Of a stretch of DNA of 64,000 bases, positions 43,126 to 51,887 are shown piece by piece. Positions within the stretch are counted from its first letter, which is position 1; each line of letters starts with the position of its first letter. This stretch comes from Candidatus Woesearchaeota archaeon. Lineage in GTDB: Archaea > Nanobdellota > Nanobdellia > Woesearchaeales > JAFGLG01. The notes beneath the pieces were generated by a model. That model did not search any database, was not told the origin of the DNA, and was given only the letters and a program-made list of their open reading frames with translations. Location of the stretch: assembly GCA_016928155.1 (NCBI GenBank), contig JAFGLG010000009.1:123688-187687 (forward strand). Direction: 5' to 3'. A program made the position numbers and the translations under genes.

Positions 43126-44332
43126 GAAATCCCCTAGTCTCCTTGTCGATCCTTTCCTCAAAATCAGAAGCCTTCTCGCCATCAAGCCTCTCAGCAGAAA
43201 GGATAGAAAGCATCCTCCTGGAGAAATCAGTTTCGGGCCCGGACAGATCCATTGGGAAACTGCCCGAATGCTCCCTGAGGACATCATCCTCTATCTGCTC
43301 AACAGATGAGGCCTTGGTCCTTATCTCCTCAAACTGAGGAGAAGAGAGAGCAGAAGTGCTGCGCATTACAAAATAAGCCCCACCAGCATAAAGAGAATCA
43401 GCAAATTCCTTAATCCTTATATCAGATATCCTGCCAGAAGACAATCTACCATTGAACTTGAGCAGAAAAATCCTGTCCCTGCAATCAAGAGGGATGCTGC
43501 CTGAAAGCAAGAGATTGACCTGCTCAGGATTCTTCCTGTCACAATCAAAACTCAGGAGAGATGACTCGTGGAGCTCGACAGGGATCCTTGTGAGCTTCAG
43601 GCCCTGCTCAACCTTCTCGATGATATTGAAACTGCCGTGGCCCAGATTCTCCATCTCCCTGAAATTACAGGGAAACAAAGGACCGGGAAAAGCGATCAGG
43701 CCATAACCAGGCTCTTGCTTCTGGAAAACATAATGGACATGACCGGCGGCATAATAATTGAATCGCTTCGGCAGGAAAGAGAGAGGCATTGAATCCATCA
43801 TCGCCAGATCCTGAGGCATGTACTCATTGATCGCAGAATGGAACATGAATATCTTGAAGCCATCCTCGCTCTCGAGATGGTCCCTTGCAAGAAGCCCATA
43901 ATAAGACTTCTCGAGAGTTCCGGCCTTGCCGAGCATGCCTGTGATCTTTGCACCGGTCTTCAGATCAATGGTGAAATCAAGCTTGAGCCTTTTGCCCTCA
44001 TCCACTGAGCCTTTCAAAACATTCATCCAAAGGCCTGCTTCCTCAAGAACATCAAGCATGGTCTTGCCAGAAACAGAAAAATCATGAGAGCCCGCGATGA
44101 TATAAACCGGAATGCCCTTGTCCTTCAGCTGCCTGAGCTTGATGGTGACATCCTTCAGCAGATCCAGACCAGGCATAGCAGTATTGAAGATGTCCCCTGA
44201 GATGAGGACAAAATCAACTGCCTCCACAATGCAATAATCCACTGCATAGATGAAAGACTGCAAACCAAGAGCCTTCATCTTGGGATCCCTCCAAGAGCCT
44301 ATGTGGATATCAGCCAAATGCGCGAATTTCAT
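43100..44332 (-). CDS. Mre11-like DNA repair exonuclease (calcineurin-type phosphoesterase)
   Basis: 410 residues. Phosphoesterase motifs in order: 'HLADIHIGS' (D-x-H), 'LISGDIFN' (GD), 'IIAGSHDF' (G-[NS]-HD; Ser replaces the usual Asn), 'FHSAI' (H) and 'YYAAGHVHY' (GHxH), covering the metal site to ~205. A capping domain and variable C-terminal region follow. Mre11 nucleases process DNA ends with Rad50. Here no Rad50 is adjacent; a coiled-coil protein and a HerA-like ATPase are encoded next in the same direction. TATA-like CATATAAATA lies ~28 nt before ATG 44332. Confidence 0.85.
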   Translation of the reverse strand: MKFAHLADIHIGSWRDPKMKALGLQSFIYAVDYCIVEAVDFVLISGDIFNTAMPGLDLLKDVTIKLRQLKDKGIPVYIIAGSHDFSVSGKTMLDVLEEAGLWMNVLKGSVDEGKRLKLDFTIDLKTGAKITGMLGKAGTLEKSYYGLLARDHLESEDGFKIFMFHSAINEYMPQDLAMMDSMPLSFLPKRFNYYAAGHVHYVFQKQEPGYGLIAFPGPLFPCNFREMENLGHGSFNIIEKVEQGLKLTRIPVELHESSLLSFDCDRKNPEQVNLLLSGSIPLDCRDRIFLLKFNGRLSSGRISDIRIKEFADSLYAGGAYFVMRSTSALSSPQFEEIRTKASSVEQIEDDVLREHSGSFPMDLSGPETDFSRRMLSILSAERLDGEKASDFEERIDKETRGFLNSLGLLR

Positions 44333-44423
44333 GCTTATAAGACGTACAAAGCAGCATATAAATAGATTTATGGCATGGAGTAAATTATAATATTGAAGCT
44401 AAAGATGGAATGAAGTTTGATAA

Positions 44424-44433
44424 TATATATAAA
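44424..44433 (+). promoter_or_regulatory. TATA box of the amber-interrupted gene
   Basis: TATATATAAA is centred ~27 nt before ATG 44455. It supports 44455, upstream of the in-frame TAG, as the true start, rather than the later ATG 44602. Confidence 0.6.
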
Positions 44434-44454
44434 CAAGGCTCCATCCCACCCCGC

Positions 44455-45009
44455 ATGGCAGGGACTGATACGATCAGGATATACAAGCCTGATGAGGCAT
44501 GCGCTTATCTCAAGAAAGCATAGGGAGAGGATTTTGCCAGCACAGAATTCTATAAAAAAATCACACAACTGCCTTTAAACGGGACACCCCCGAGCATAGA
44601 TATGCTTGTCACAGAAAAGGAAAATGAGATCGGGCTGGGAGGATTTTTGCATGACCTGATTGTGAATGCGGGGACAGGAGCATCAACAGCAATACCGATC
44701 GGGTATGCACCAGTACAGATCCAAACAGGAGAAACACCGCTCCGCAGATATGCATTCAGTGCGGCCTATACAGCACATGCAGTCCTTGCACACGCAAGCA
44801 AAAAGGCAATGCCTGTAACAATCATCTATCAGTCAGCAGACCTTTATCCAAGAAGTGCCACAGTCAAAGAACCTGAAGAAGAATTCCATAAGAATCCTGA
44901 AAAATCCACAGAACCAATGATCCTCAGAGATGTCAGGGCAGAGAATGCATCTGAATTTGCAGGATTATGCATAGAAATCATTTCTGGACTGCAAATGTAT
45001 GTAAATTGA
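44455..45009 (+). pseudogene. Unrecognised gene interrupted by an in-frame TAG at codon 23
   Basis: From ATG 44455 the frame reads MAGTDTIRIYKPDEACAYLKKA, then TAG (44521-44523), then continues open as GEDFASTEFYKKITQLPLNG... for 161 more codons to a TGA at 45007. A strong TATA box fits this start. TAG is an ordinary stop for other genes here (ends of 15935, 20404, 29757), and no pyrrolysine genes are in view, so a nonsense mutation is the simplest explanation; AAG, CAG or GAG would restore it. The downstream ORF could still be translated from ATG 44602. No family is recognised ('GLGGFLHDLIVNAGTGAST', 'LRRYAFSAAYTAHAVLAHASKK'). It overlaps the convergent coiled-coil gene by 32 bp. Confidence 0.55.
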
Positions 45010-46384
45010 GATATCTTGAAAGCACCAGATGACCTTTAATTGTCAAATCTGCCAATTCTTTGCTTAACCTGCCTGTAAGCTCCTCATCATTGATCGGAGC
45101 AGAGATAATATGACGCATCCCGACAATGAGTGTGTTCAGCTTATCAAGCTGCTCACCAACCTGATCCAGCAAAGAAAACAAAGTGACTATCCTCTGACCG
45201 TATGACCTAATATTCTCAAACTTGGTGTTGAGCAGACCAAAGAACTTACCAAGATTGACAACAGTGATATTCTGGGTGGCATCTGTGACTATCAAAGAAG
45301 ACAAACCTTTAAGCTCAAGAGATGCATTGAAAGAGGATCTCAACAAACCCTCCATGTCTTCGAACAACACATGAAAATCCTCGATCCTGGAGTTCAGCTT
45401 CCTGATATCATTATCATCAGAGACAAAAGTCTGAGTAAGCTTGATTTGAATATCATCCAGTGCACCAACAAACCGCTTCTCATAATCAAGATCAGAGCGA
45501 TGAAGACCGATCATCGCATTGAAAAGACCTAGCCTGTGATCCAATATGCTGATGCGCTGATTGGCCAGATCCCTGACAAGCTGCCTCTCATCCACAAGCA
45601 TATGGTCGTCTTCTGCAATATATGCATTCAGCCTTGACACATCATCAGAGATCCTCTTCATGAGGACAAGCATCCTTGACCTGGAATCCACGCATGAAAC
45701 AAGGGACGAACTGAGGCTTGAAAACCCTTCCTTGAAAAGATCCACATTCGACTGCAACTGGGCCATGTTCTCTGCAAAAACATTCAGTAATGACACAATT
45801 GACTGCCCATTAGGAAGCTTCTGAGAGTTAGACTTATACCGGTTAATCAAGGGATCCCTCAAAAAAACATCAGCTGCTCCTGCCAGATCATTCATGCGAA
45901 CCTCGACAAGAGACTTCTGAGACTGGACATCACCGCTGGAAAAAGAAGAAAAAATCGCAGCTACCTTAGACTTCACCTCAAGCACAGAGCGCCTTGTGGC
46001 AAAAGGCCTTGTTGCACCTATCCTGAATGAAGACAGAGCAGTGATCCGCGCCATCAAAGATGACAAGATATTATTCAATGATGAGGTAACCTGAGACCAT
46101 CGGGAATAATAGGACCTGAATACATTGGCAGACTGCAGGAAAAAATCAAAAGATGACTTCAGCTCTTCGCAATCCTTGAGTAAAGCACCTATCAGGTTCT
46201 CCTTTGTCGAATCCTCAACAGCCTTGTTTATGCTCTCGAGCTTCTTCAGACGGGCGATTATCTGAGCATCTATCCTATGGCTGACAGCATCCCGCAAAAC
46301 ACTTATCCTGTCAATCTCATCATCCAGATACCTCTTATAAGAACCAGCATCCTTCTTTTCCAACAGACCCAGATGAGCTTCCAT
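44978..46384 (-). CDS. Large helical/coiled-coil protein between HerA- and Mre11-like genes
   Basis: 468 residues, almost entirely helical with heptad-like leucine spacing (KRYLDDEIDRISVLRDAVSHRID, 'IIARLKKLESINKAVED', 'LNTKFENIRSYGQRIVTLFSLLDQVGEQLDKLNTL'). No Walker motifs are visible, so it is not a Rad50. AGGTGAT precedes ATG 46384. It follows the HerA-like gene by 64 nt on the same strand and leads toward the Mre11-like gene. A structural partner of one of these is possible; nothing in the sequence proves it. Confidence 0.6.
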   Translation of the reverse strand: MEAHLGLLEKKDAGSYKRYLDDEIDRISVLRDAVSHRIDAQIIARLKKLESINKAVEDSTKENLIGALLKDCEELKSSFDFFLQSANVFRSYYSRWSQVTSSLNNILSSLMARITALSSFRIGATRPFATRRSVLEVKSKVAAIFSSFSSGDVQSQKSLVEVRMNDLAGAADVFLRDPLINRYKSNSQKLPNGQSIVSLLNVFAENMAQLQSNVDLFKEGFSSLSSSLVSCVDSRSRMLVLMKRISDDVSRLNAYIAEDDHMLVDERQLVRDLANQRISILDHRLGLFNAMIGLHRSDLDYEKRFVGALDDIQIKLTQTFVSDDNDIRKLNSRIEDFHVLFEDMEGLLRSSFNASLELKGLSSLIVTDATQNITVVNLGKFFGLLNTKFENIRSYGQRIVTLFSLLDQVGEQLDKLNTLIVGMRHIISAPINDEELTGRLSKELADLTIKGHLVLSRYLNLHTFAVQK

Positions 46385-46448
46385 AAACCCTTATCACCTC
46401 TTTTAAAGAACAAAAGAAGCATTGTTTTTTAATGTTGTGATGCAGAAC

Positions 46449-47996
46449 CTAAAACGGAGGCTTGATATCGGGCTTTTCCCGGGCTTTTGCAAAATCCCTG
46501 AAATCAGGAATCTTGATTGGCATTGCGAACCTTGCAAAATTAGAGCTGACAATGGCCTCGCCGATATCCAAGGAAGCGATGTTGCGCGAATCAGTGCTCA
46601 GATCCTGGCTTGCACTGTCTATTATCGCCTGGCGCTCAGGAGCCATCTCCAGACCCAAGATTATCTTTGTATTCATATTGGCCAGGATCTCTCTCGGGAT
46701 CAGGGAAGGGAGCTGGGTGATCGCAGTGAGACCCACCTTGAATTTCCTTCCTTCTCTTGCAATAGTAGAAAAAATGTTGGAGCCACGCTCAAGAACATCT
46801 TTGCCAAGAACCCTAGGGGCCTCTTCAAGGACAACTGAGATTACAGGTTTCGAGTCAAGCTCTCCTGTGACCTTGAAATGCTTATATCTGGAGAAAACCT
46901 CGGATGCCACCAAAGAACCGATAAGAAGCTCAACAGACCCAGAAAAACTGGAAGTGTCAATTATGACCGTGTTTGATGAAGAGAGCTCCTTTATCATATC
47001 AGGGACAGTAGACTCGCCGGCATTGAAATCAAAGACAGGACCTGAAAAGAACCTGCCTTCGCTGTAAGAGATGTCCAGCAATGAAATGATGATCCTCTTG
47101 ACCACAGCAAGAGTTGCTTCCATGAAGCTCCCTTCGACAGGCTTCTCGAGCAGTATGGCTTCAATCCACTTCCTGCCATAGACCTTGTAATACATATTCA
47201 GGGCCTGATGCTGGGGATCAGACAAGAAAACAACACCATTAAGATGATGGGGCTTCAGCTTCTCGACATTTATCTTAAGAGTCCTTGCGCCAGGAGGAGG
47301 ATTCCTTGCGGTGTAATAAATTACCTTACTGGATTGGGGGTGGTCCTTCAGGCCAAACCTTGTCCTGCCATAATACTCATCGTGAGGATCAAGGACGAGG
47401 ATGCCGCAGTAATCCTTATCGACTGCATCCCACAGGATGCAGCTTGTCAGATTAGACTTGCCCCTGCCGGTGGTAGCTGGTATGAGGACATGATGCGAGA
47501 AAATCTTATCCCCCGGAAGAAAAATATCGACGTCAAGAGTCTTGGAGCCAGACCTCAGCTTGCCGAGGAATATCGAGTTCTCCGGCTTGGTCAAGAAAGT
47601 GAAATCGCCAGGAGATATGGCACGCACACCTGAAAAAAAATCAGGAAGGACCTTGACAAGCCTGGCCTTGGAACTGGTGATCGACACAACAGGCTTGGCA
47701 AGAGCAAGAAGATAATTCCTCAATGACGGATCCATAAAATCAAGATCTGCGCCTTCATCCAATTTAAGGCCAGAGATTAGCTCAAGATTCTGCTGGGATA
47801 TCTGGCTCCCGTAAAGAAGATCATAAACCTGCAGGATAATCTTAGAGCCAGCAGAACCTGCAGAACCGGCAGAGTCAGCAGAACCTGCAGAATCAACAAC
47901 AAGAAGCTCGCCAAGCTCAAGAGACTGATCAGATTTCTGACGCAGGACAATCTTCCCAAACTCCCCTGACAATACCTGGCCTTTCATCATATCCAT
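46449..47996 (-). CDS. HerA/VirB4-like FtsK-HerA superfamily ATPase
   Basis: About 515 residues from ATG 47996 (GGGAG upstream; a start at 48017 is also possible). N-terminal beta barrel '[13 protein letters not shown]', then Walker A '[15 protein letters not shown]' (~172), Walker B '[13 protein letters not shown]' (~197), and late '[30 protein letters not shown]' (arginine-finger region) as in HerA. HerA pumps DNA with NurA during end resection with Mre11-Rad50; no NurA is in view. Residues ~43-60 are the low-complexity [17 protein letters not shown], encoded by short GC-rich repeats. Confidence 0.85.
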   Translation of the reverse strand: MDMMKGQVLSGEFGKIVLRQKSDQSLELGELLVVDSAGSADSAGSAGSAGSKIILQVYDLLYGSQISQQNLELISGLKLDEGADLDFMDPSLRNYLLALAKPVVSITSSKARLVKVLPDFFSGVRAISPGDFTFLTKPENSIFLGKLRSGSKTLDVDIFLPGDKIFSHHVLIPATTGRGKSNLTSCILWDAVDKDYCGILVLDPHDEYYGRTRFGLKDHPQSSKVIYYTARNPPPGARTLKINVEKLKPHHLNGVVFLSDPQHQALNMYYKVYGRKWIEAILLEKPVEGSFMEATLAVVKRIIISLLDISYSEGRFFSGPVFDFNAGESTVPDMIKELSSSNTVIIDTSSFSGSVELLIGSLVASEVFSRYKHFKVTGELDSKPVISVVLEEAPRVLGKDVLERGSNIFSTIAREGRKFKVGLTAITQLPSLIPREILANMNTKIILGLEMAPERQAIIDSASQDLSTDSRNIASLDIGEAIVSSNFARFAMPIKIPDFRDFAKAREKPDIKPPF

Positions 47997-48007
47997 CCTA
48001 TCTCCCA

Positions 48008-48071
48008 CATTCTTCATATTTCATATCCTTCATATTCCCTATCCTTCACATCCCATATCCTTCATGTCCCA
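48008..48071. repeat. Four tandem 16-bp repeats before the HerA-like gene
   Basis: Units start at 48008, 48024, 48040 and 48056, consensus TATCCTTCATATCCCA with 1-4 changes per copy. They lie directly before the chosen start of the HerA-like gene; on that strand each copy contains GAAGGATATG. They could alter spacing, expression or start choice if copy number varies. From here to the TBP gene no other gene is seen. Confidence 0.6.
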
Positions 48072-48429
48072 CATCTTCTGATCTGAACAAGATGATCTGA
48101 ACCAGAAGGTATATTAGATTTTGGTTTTGGCTGGGGGAGGGGGGAAAAGAGAGAAACAATTTTTATTTTCAATATTGAATAATATTTTACGGAAAATCTC
48201 TGGAAATTTAGCCACAAAATTAATTAATTTCATATATGGATAAGAATTTGTGAAAAAAACTTAAAATGCAAAATATCGTTTATATAGGCTTTGAGAAGGC
48301 AAATTTCCAAGAGAAATCATGGGGGCATATCATTTAAAAAATATAGTTTCAGACAATCCTGTTTAAAAATAAAAGTATTTAAATATTAAGGCTTTTTTAA
48401 ATGGTTTATAAATCATTTATAATGATTTC

Positions 48430-48490
48430 ATTGGTTAAAGGGTTTTCAGTCGGGGGGTGGCATCTTAACCAATCAAAATAGAATATAATA
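48430..48490 (+). promoter_or_regulatory. tbp promoter with a flanking inverted repeat
   Basis: AATATAATA (48482-48490) is the likely TATA box. Just upstream, ATTGGTTAA (48430-48438) and TTAACCAAT (48465-48473) form a 9-bp inverted repeat around a GGGGGG run. A GGGGTG ribosome site precedes ATG 48527. TBP autoregulation or a hairpin in an antisense transcript is possible. The remainder of 48072-48526 is AT-rich, without visible genes. Confidence 0.45.
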
Positions 48491-48526
48491 GAACACAAAA
48501 TAAAACAATCAACGCGGGGTGTTTTT

Positions 48527-49072
48527 ATGAGTGAAGAAAAAAATGACATAAAAGTCGTGAACATTGTCGTGTCAACTTCTCTTGAACATGATATACCATT
48601 GGAAAAGATGGCAGCAACACTGTCGAACACAGAATACAATCCTGAGCAGTTCCCCGGACTTGTGATAAGGATAAAGGAACCGAAGACATCAGCACTGATC
48701 TTCAGCTCAGGAAAAATCGTGTGCACTGGGGCGCGATCAATGGAGAAAGTCGAGGAGAGCATCAAGAAGATAATCAAGAGCCTTGAGAAGATCGATGTCA
48801 AGATCACAATCACGCCAAAGATAAACATACAGAACATAGTGGCATCGGGAAGCGTTGGAATGGACCTCAACCTGAACAAGCTGGCGATGAAACTCGAGAA
48901 CACCGAGTATGAACCTGAGCAGTTCCCGGGACTTGTCTACAAGCTCGCAGAAGCAAAGGCGACATTCCTCCTGTTCTCAAACGGGAAGGTAGTATGCACA
49001 GGGACAAAAAGCGAAGCAGAGGTCCATGAGGCACTGAAAAAGCTGAAAGAGAATCTCAAAGCCATAAAATAA
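48527..49072 (+). CDS. tbp: TATA-box-binding protein (TBP)
   Basis: 181 residues in two direct repeats (~8-90 and ~98-178). Each has 'NTEY.PEQFPGLV' and a second-half strand, SALIFSSGKIVCTGARS or ATFLLFSNGKVVCTGTKS, with the Phe residues that kink DNA. It is the general transcription factor that recognises the TATA boxes seen throughout this window. It lies upstream of mcm on the same strand, separated by ~100 bp with a second promoter. Confidence 0.97.
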   Translation: MSEEKNDIKVVNIVVSTSLEHDIPLEKMAATLSNTEYNPEQFPGLVIRIKEPKTSALIFSSGKIVCTGARSMEKVEESIKKIIKSLEKIDVKITITPKINIQNIVASGSVGMDLNLNKLAMKLENTEYEPEQFPGLVYKLAEAKATFLLFSNGKVVCTGTKSEAEVHEALKKLKENLKAIK

Positions 49073-49169
49073 AGTCGCCAGAAACTTATTTTGCCTTTTT
49101 ATACCTTAAATACAGACAAACAGCTAATTAGGAAAGCAAAAAAAGAGAAACATAAAAAACGGTGGGAAG

Positions 49170-51191
49170 TTGGATCCGACAGAACAAGTCAAGAAATTCG
49201 AGGAATTCCTGGAGCAGAACTACCTCGCCAAACTTCTTGAGAATGCCAGGAAAGGGCTGAACTCACTCACAATCGACTTCGGAGAGCTCTCGAAATTCGA
49301 CCCTGAGCTGGCAGACGAACTGCTTGATTATCCTGAAGATGTCATAAAGGCGGCAGAGATAGCAGTCATGAACTTCGACCTTCCTGAAGAGATAAAGAAA
49401 TTCAGGATCAGAGTCTCAAACCTCTCCTCGGCACAGGACATCATGATAAAGGACATAAGGAGCAAGCATATAAACAAAGTATTCAAGATAATCGGCGTGG
49501 TCAGGCAGAAATCAGATGTCAGACCCCAAGTAACAACAGCAAAATTCGAATGCCCGAGCTGCGGAAATGTGATAAGCGTGCTCCAGCTCGAAACATCATT
49601 CAAGGAGCCGACCAGATGCAGCTGCGGAAGAAAAGGAAAATTCATACTCGCTGAGAAAGACCTTGTGGATGCACAGGGGATCGTGCTTGAAGAGGCCCCG
49701 GAAATGCTCGAGGGAGGAGCACAGCCCAAGAGGATGAATGTCATACTCAAAGACGACCTGGTGAGCCCGATATCAGACAGGAAAACAAACCCAGGCAACA
49801 AGATAATAATAAACGGCATAGTCAAAGAGGTGCCGATAATACTGAGGACCGGCGGGACAAGCACAAGATTCGACCTCATGATAGAAGGAAACTACATCGA
49901 GCCGGTGGACGAGGACTTCAGCGACATCCAGATAAGCGAAGAGGAACAGAAAGAGATAAACGACCTCGCACAGGACAAGAACATATTCAAAAGGCTCGCA
50001 CAAAGCATAGCGCCTTCGATATACGGCCATGAAAAAGTGAAAGAAGCGCTCATACTCCAGCTTTTCGGCGGAGTGAAGAAGACAAGGCCAGACGGGATGG
50101 TAACAAGGGGGGACATGCACACGCTACTTGTGGGAGATCCCGGAGCAGGAAAATCACAGCTGCTGAAACTCGTGTCAGCAATAGCACCAAAAGCAAGATG
50201 GGTGACAGGCAAAGGGGCGACAGGAGCAGGCCTCACAGCAGCAGTTGTCAAAGACGAATTCCTGAAAGGATGGAGCCTGGAAGCAGGAGCTCTTGTCCTG
50301 GCAAACAGGGGATTCTGCATGATAGACGAGCTGGACAAGATGGGGAAAGAGGACAGGAGCGCGATGCACGAAGCCTTGGAGCAGCAGACAGTCACAATCT
50401 CAAAGGCTAACATCCAGGCAACACTAAGGGCAGAGACATCAGTCCTTGCAGCCGCAAACCCAAAATTCGGAAGATTCGACCCTTATGGAAACATAGCAGA
50501 CCAGATAGACCTGCCGATGACACTTGTCAACAGGTTTGACCTCATCTTCCCTATAAGGGATATCCCTGATAAAGAAAGGGATGAGGTAATGGCAAAATTC
50601 ATACTCATGCTGCACCAGGCAAAAATCACAAAAGAGCCGGAGATATCACCCCACCTTCTCAGAAAATACATCTCATATGCAAGACAGACATGCCGGCCTG
50701 AGCTGACTGATGTGGCACTTGAGGAAATCAAGGAATATTATGTGAAGATGAGAAGCTCTGGGATAGAGGAAGGGAGAGTCACAGCAATACCAATCTCTGC
50801 AAGACAGCTGGAAGCCCTGGTTAGACTTGCCGAAGCGAGCGCAAAGACAAGGCTGTCTGACAAGGTCACCAAAAAGGACTCAAAGAAAGCGATTGAGCTG
50901 GTACACTACTGCCTCAGCCAAATAGGCATAGACCCGGAAACAGGCAAGATAGACATCGACAGGATATCAACAGGTGTGACAGCATCGCAAAGAAGCAAGA
51001 TCATCACAATCAAAGACATCATCTCTGAACTTGAAGCCAAGCTCGGAAAGAACAACATACACATGGAAGCAATAGTCAAGGAAGCAGGAGAGAAAGGCAT
51101 AGATGAAGAGACAGTCGAAGAAGTCATCGAGAAGCTCAAAAGAAGCGGGGACATATTCGAGCCACGAAGAGGATTCATACAGAAGATCTGA
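49170..51191 (+). CDS. mcm: Replicative helicase MCM
   Basis: 673 residues. Start is TTG 49170, eight nt after GGTGGG; the MCM A-domain begins immediately (EQVKKFEEFLEQNY) and no ATG fits. The zinc motif is CPSCG...CSCG (~127-155), the N-terminal hairpin region follows, then Walker A GDPGAGKSQLLK (~322), Walker B 'CMIDELDKM' (~383), sensor 1 'VLAAANPKFGRFDPY' and arginine finger 'LVNRFDLIF', and a C-terminal winged helix. It unwinds DNA at the fork as a hexamer. The RPA-like gene follows 11 nt later. Confidence 0.97.
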   Translation: MDPTEQVKKFEEFLEQNYLAKLLENARKGLNSLTIDFGELSKFDPELADELLDYPEDVIKAAEIAVMNFDLPEEIKKFRIRVSNLSSAQDIMIKDIRSKHINKVFKIIGVVRQKSDVRPQVTTAKFECPSCGNVISVLQLETSFKEPTRCSCGRKGKFILAEKDLVDAQGIVLEEAPEMLEGGAQPKRMNVILKDDLVSPISDRKTNPGNKIIINGIVKEVPIILRTGGTSTRFDLMIEGNYIEPVDEDFSDIQISEEEQKEINDLAQDKNIFKRLAQSIAPSIYGHEKVKEALILQLFGGVKKTRPDGMVTRGDMHTLLVGDPGAGKSQLLKLVSAIAPKARWVTGKGATGAGLTAAVVKDEFLKGWSLEAGALVLANRGFCMIDELDKMGKEDRSAMHEALEQQTVTISKANIQATLRAETSVLAAANPKFGRFDPYGNIADQIDLPMTLVNRFDLIFPIRDIPDKERDEVMAKFILMLHQAKITKEPEISPHLLRKYISYARQTCRPELTDVALEEIKEYYVKMRSSGIEEGRVTAIPISARQLEALVRLAEASAKTRLSDKVTKKDSKKAIELVHYCLSQIGIDPETGKIDIDRISTGVTASQRSKIITIKDIISELEAKLGKNNIHMEAIVKEAGEKGIDEETVEEVIEKLKRSGDIFEPRRGFIQKI

Positions 51192-51202
51192 GATGGATAA
51201 AA

Positions 51203-51877
51203 ATGGAAAAGCAGTTCACAAGACAAACAGCATACAAGCTAAAGATAAACAGCATACTCGCCGGGGCATACATAAAAGGGGAAGGGTGGGAACCCAACTA
51301 TGTGGCTGCATATGGAAAAAAAGCATCAAGGGCCAGTGTGATGGGAGTCGTGGTGTCAAAGCCAGAGACAGATGACAAGTACAGGAGCATAATAATAGAT
51401 GACGGCACAGGAAGGATCAGCATAAGAAGCTTCAATGAGAAATGGAACCCGGACAGCTATGAAATCGGAGATATCATAAATGTCATCGGAAGACCGAGAG
51501 AGTACGGAAATGAAAGATACATCGCGGAAGAGAGCACAAAGAAAATGAAAAAAGACATGGTGGACATAAGGAACGCAGAGATAAAGATCTTTGAGGCAAA
51601 AAAATACTGGTTCATGGAACAAGCAGATGAAAAAGCAGAAAAAGAGGCGATAAAAGAAGAGCAGATAGAAACACATACAGAGGAAACAGAGACAAACCCC
51701 CAAAGCCCAAAAGTAGAAGATATAATTAAAACCATACGGTCACTCGACCAGGGCGACGGGGTGGCATACGAAAGGATAATGCAAAAACATGAGAACACAG
51801 AAGAACTTCTGCAGAGACTGCTAGAGAACGGAGAGATATTCGAGATACAACCAGGAAAAGTCAAAGTCTTAGAATGA
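51203..51877 (+). CDS. RPA-like single-stranded-DNA-binding protein (RPA32/RPA2 type)
   Basis: 224 residues. One OB fold (~10-125): 'RQTAYKLKINSILAGAY', 'ASVMGVVVSKPETDD', 'SIIIDDGTGRISIRSFNEKW', 'GDIINVIGRPREYGNERYI', matching RPA32-like proteins. An acidic linker follows, then a C-terminal winged helix (~170-222; 'EDIIKTIRSLDQGDGVAYERIMQK..NTEELLQRLLENGEIFEI'). It binds ssDNA at forks. It sits between mcm and the pyrophosphatase gene with very short gaps, so these are co-transcribed. Confidence 0.9.
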   Translation: MEKQFTRQTAYKLKINSILAGAYIKGEGWEPNYVAAYGKKASRASVMGVVVSKPETDDKYRSIIIDDGTGRISIRSFNEKWNPDSYEIGDIINVIGRPREYGNERYIAEESTKKMKKDMVDIRNAEIKIFEAKKYWFMEQADEKAEKEAIKEEQIETHTEETETNPQSPKVEDIIKTIRSLDQGDGVAYERIMQKHENTEELLQRLLENGEIFEIQPGKVKVLE

Positions 51878-51887
51878 GGTGGTTATA

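Noticed and set aside
44521-44523. TAG as a pyrrolysine codon
   Set aside because: Other genes here end in TAG (15935, 20404, 29757) and no pyl genes are visible, so I treat it as a nonsense mutation.
44978-46384. Rad50 between the HerA- and Mre11-like genes
   Set aside because: The protein is helical but lacks Walker A/B and a CxxC hook.
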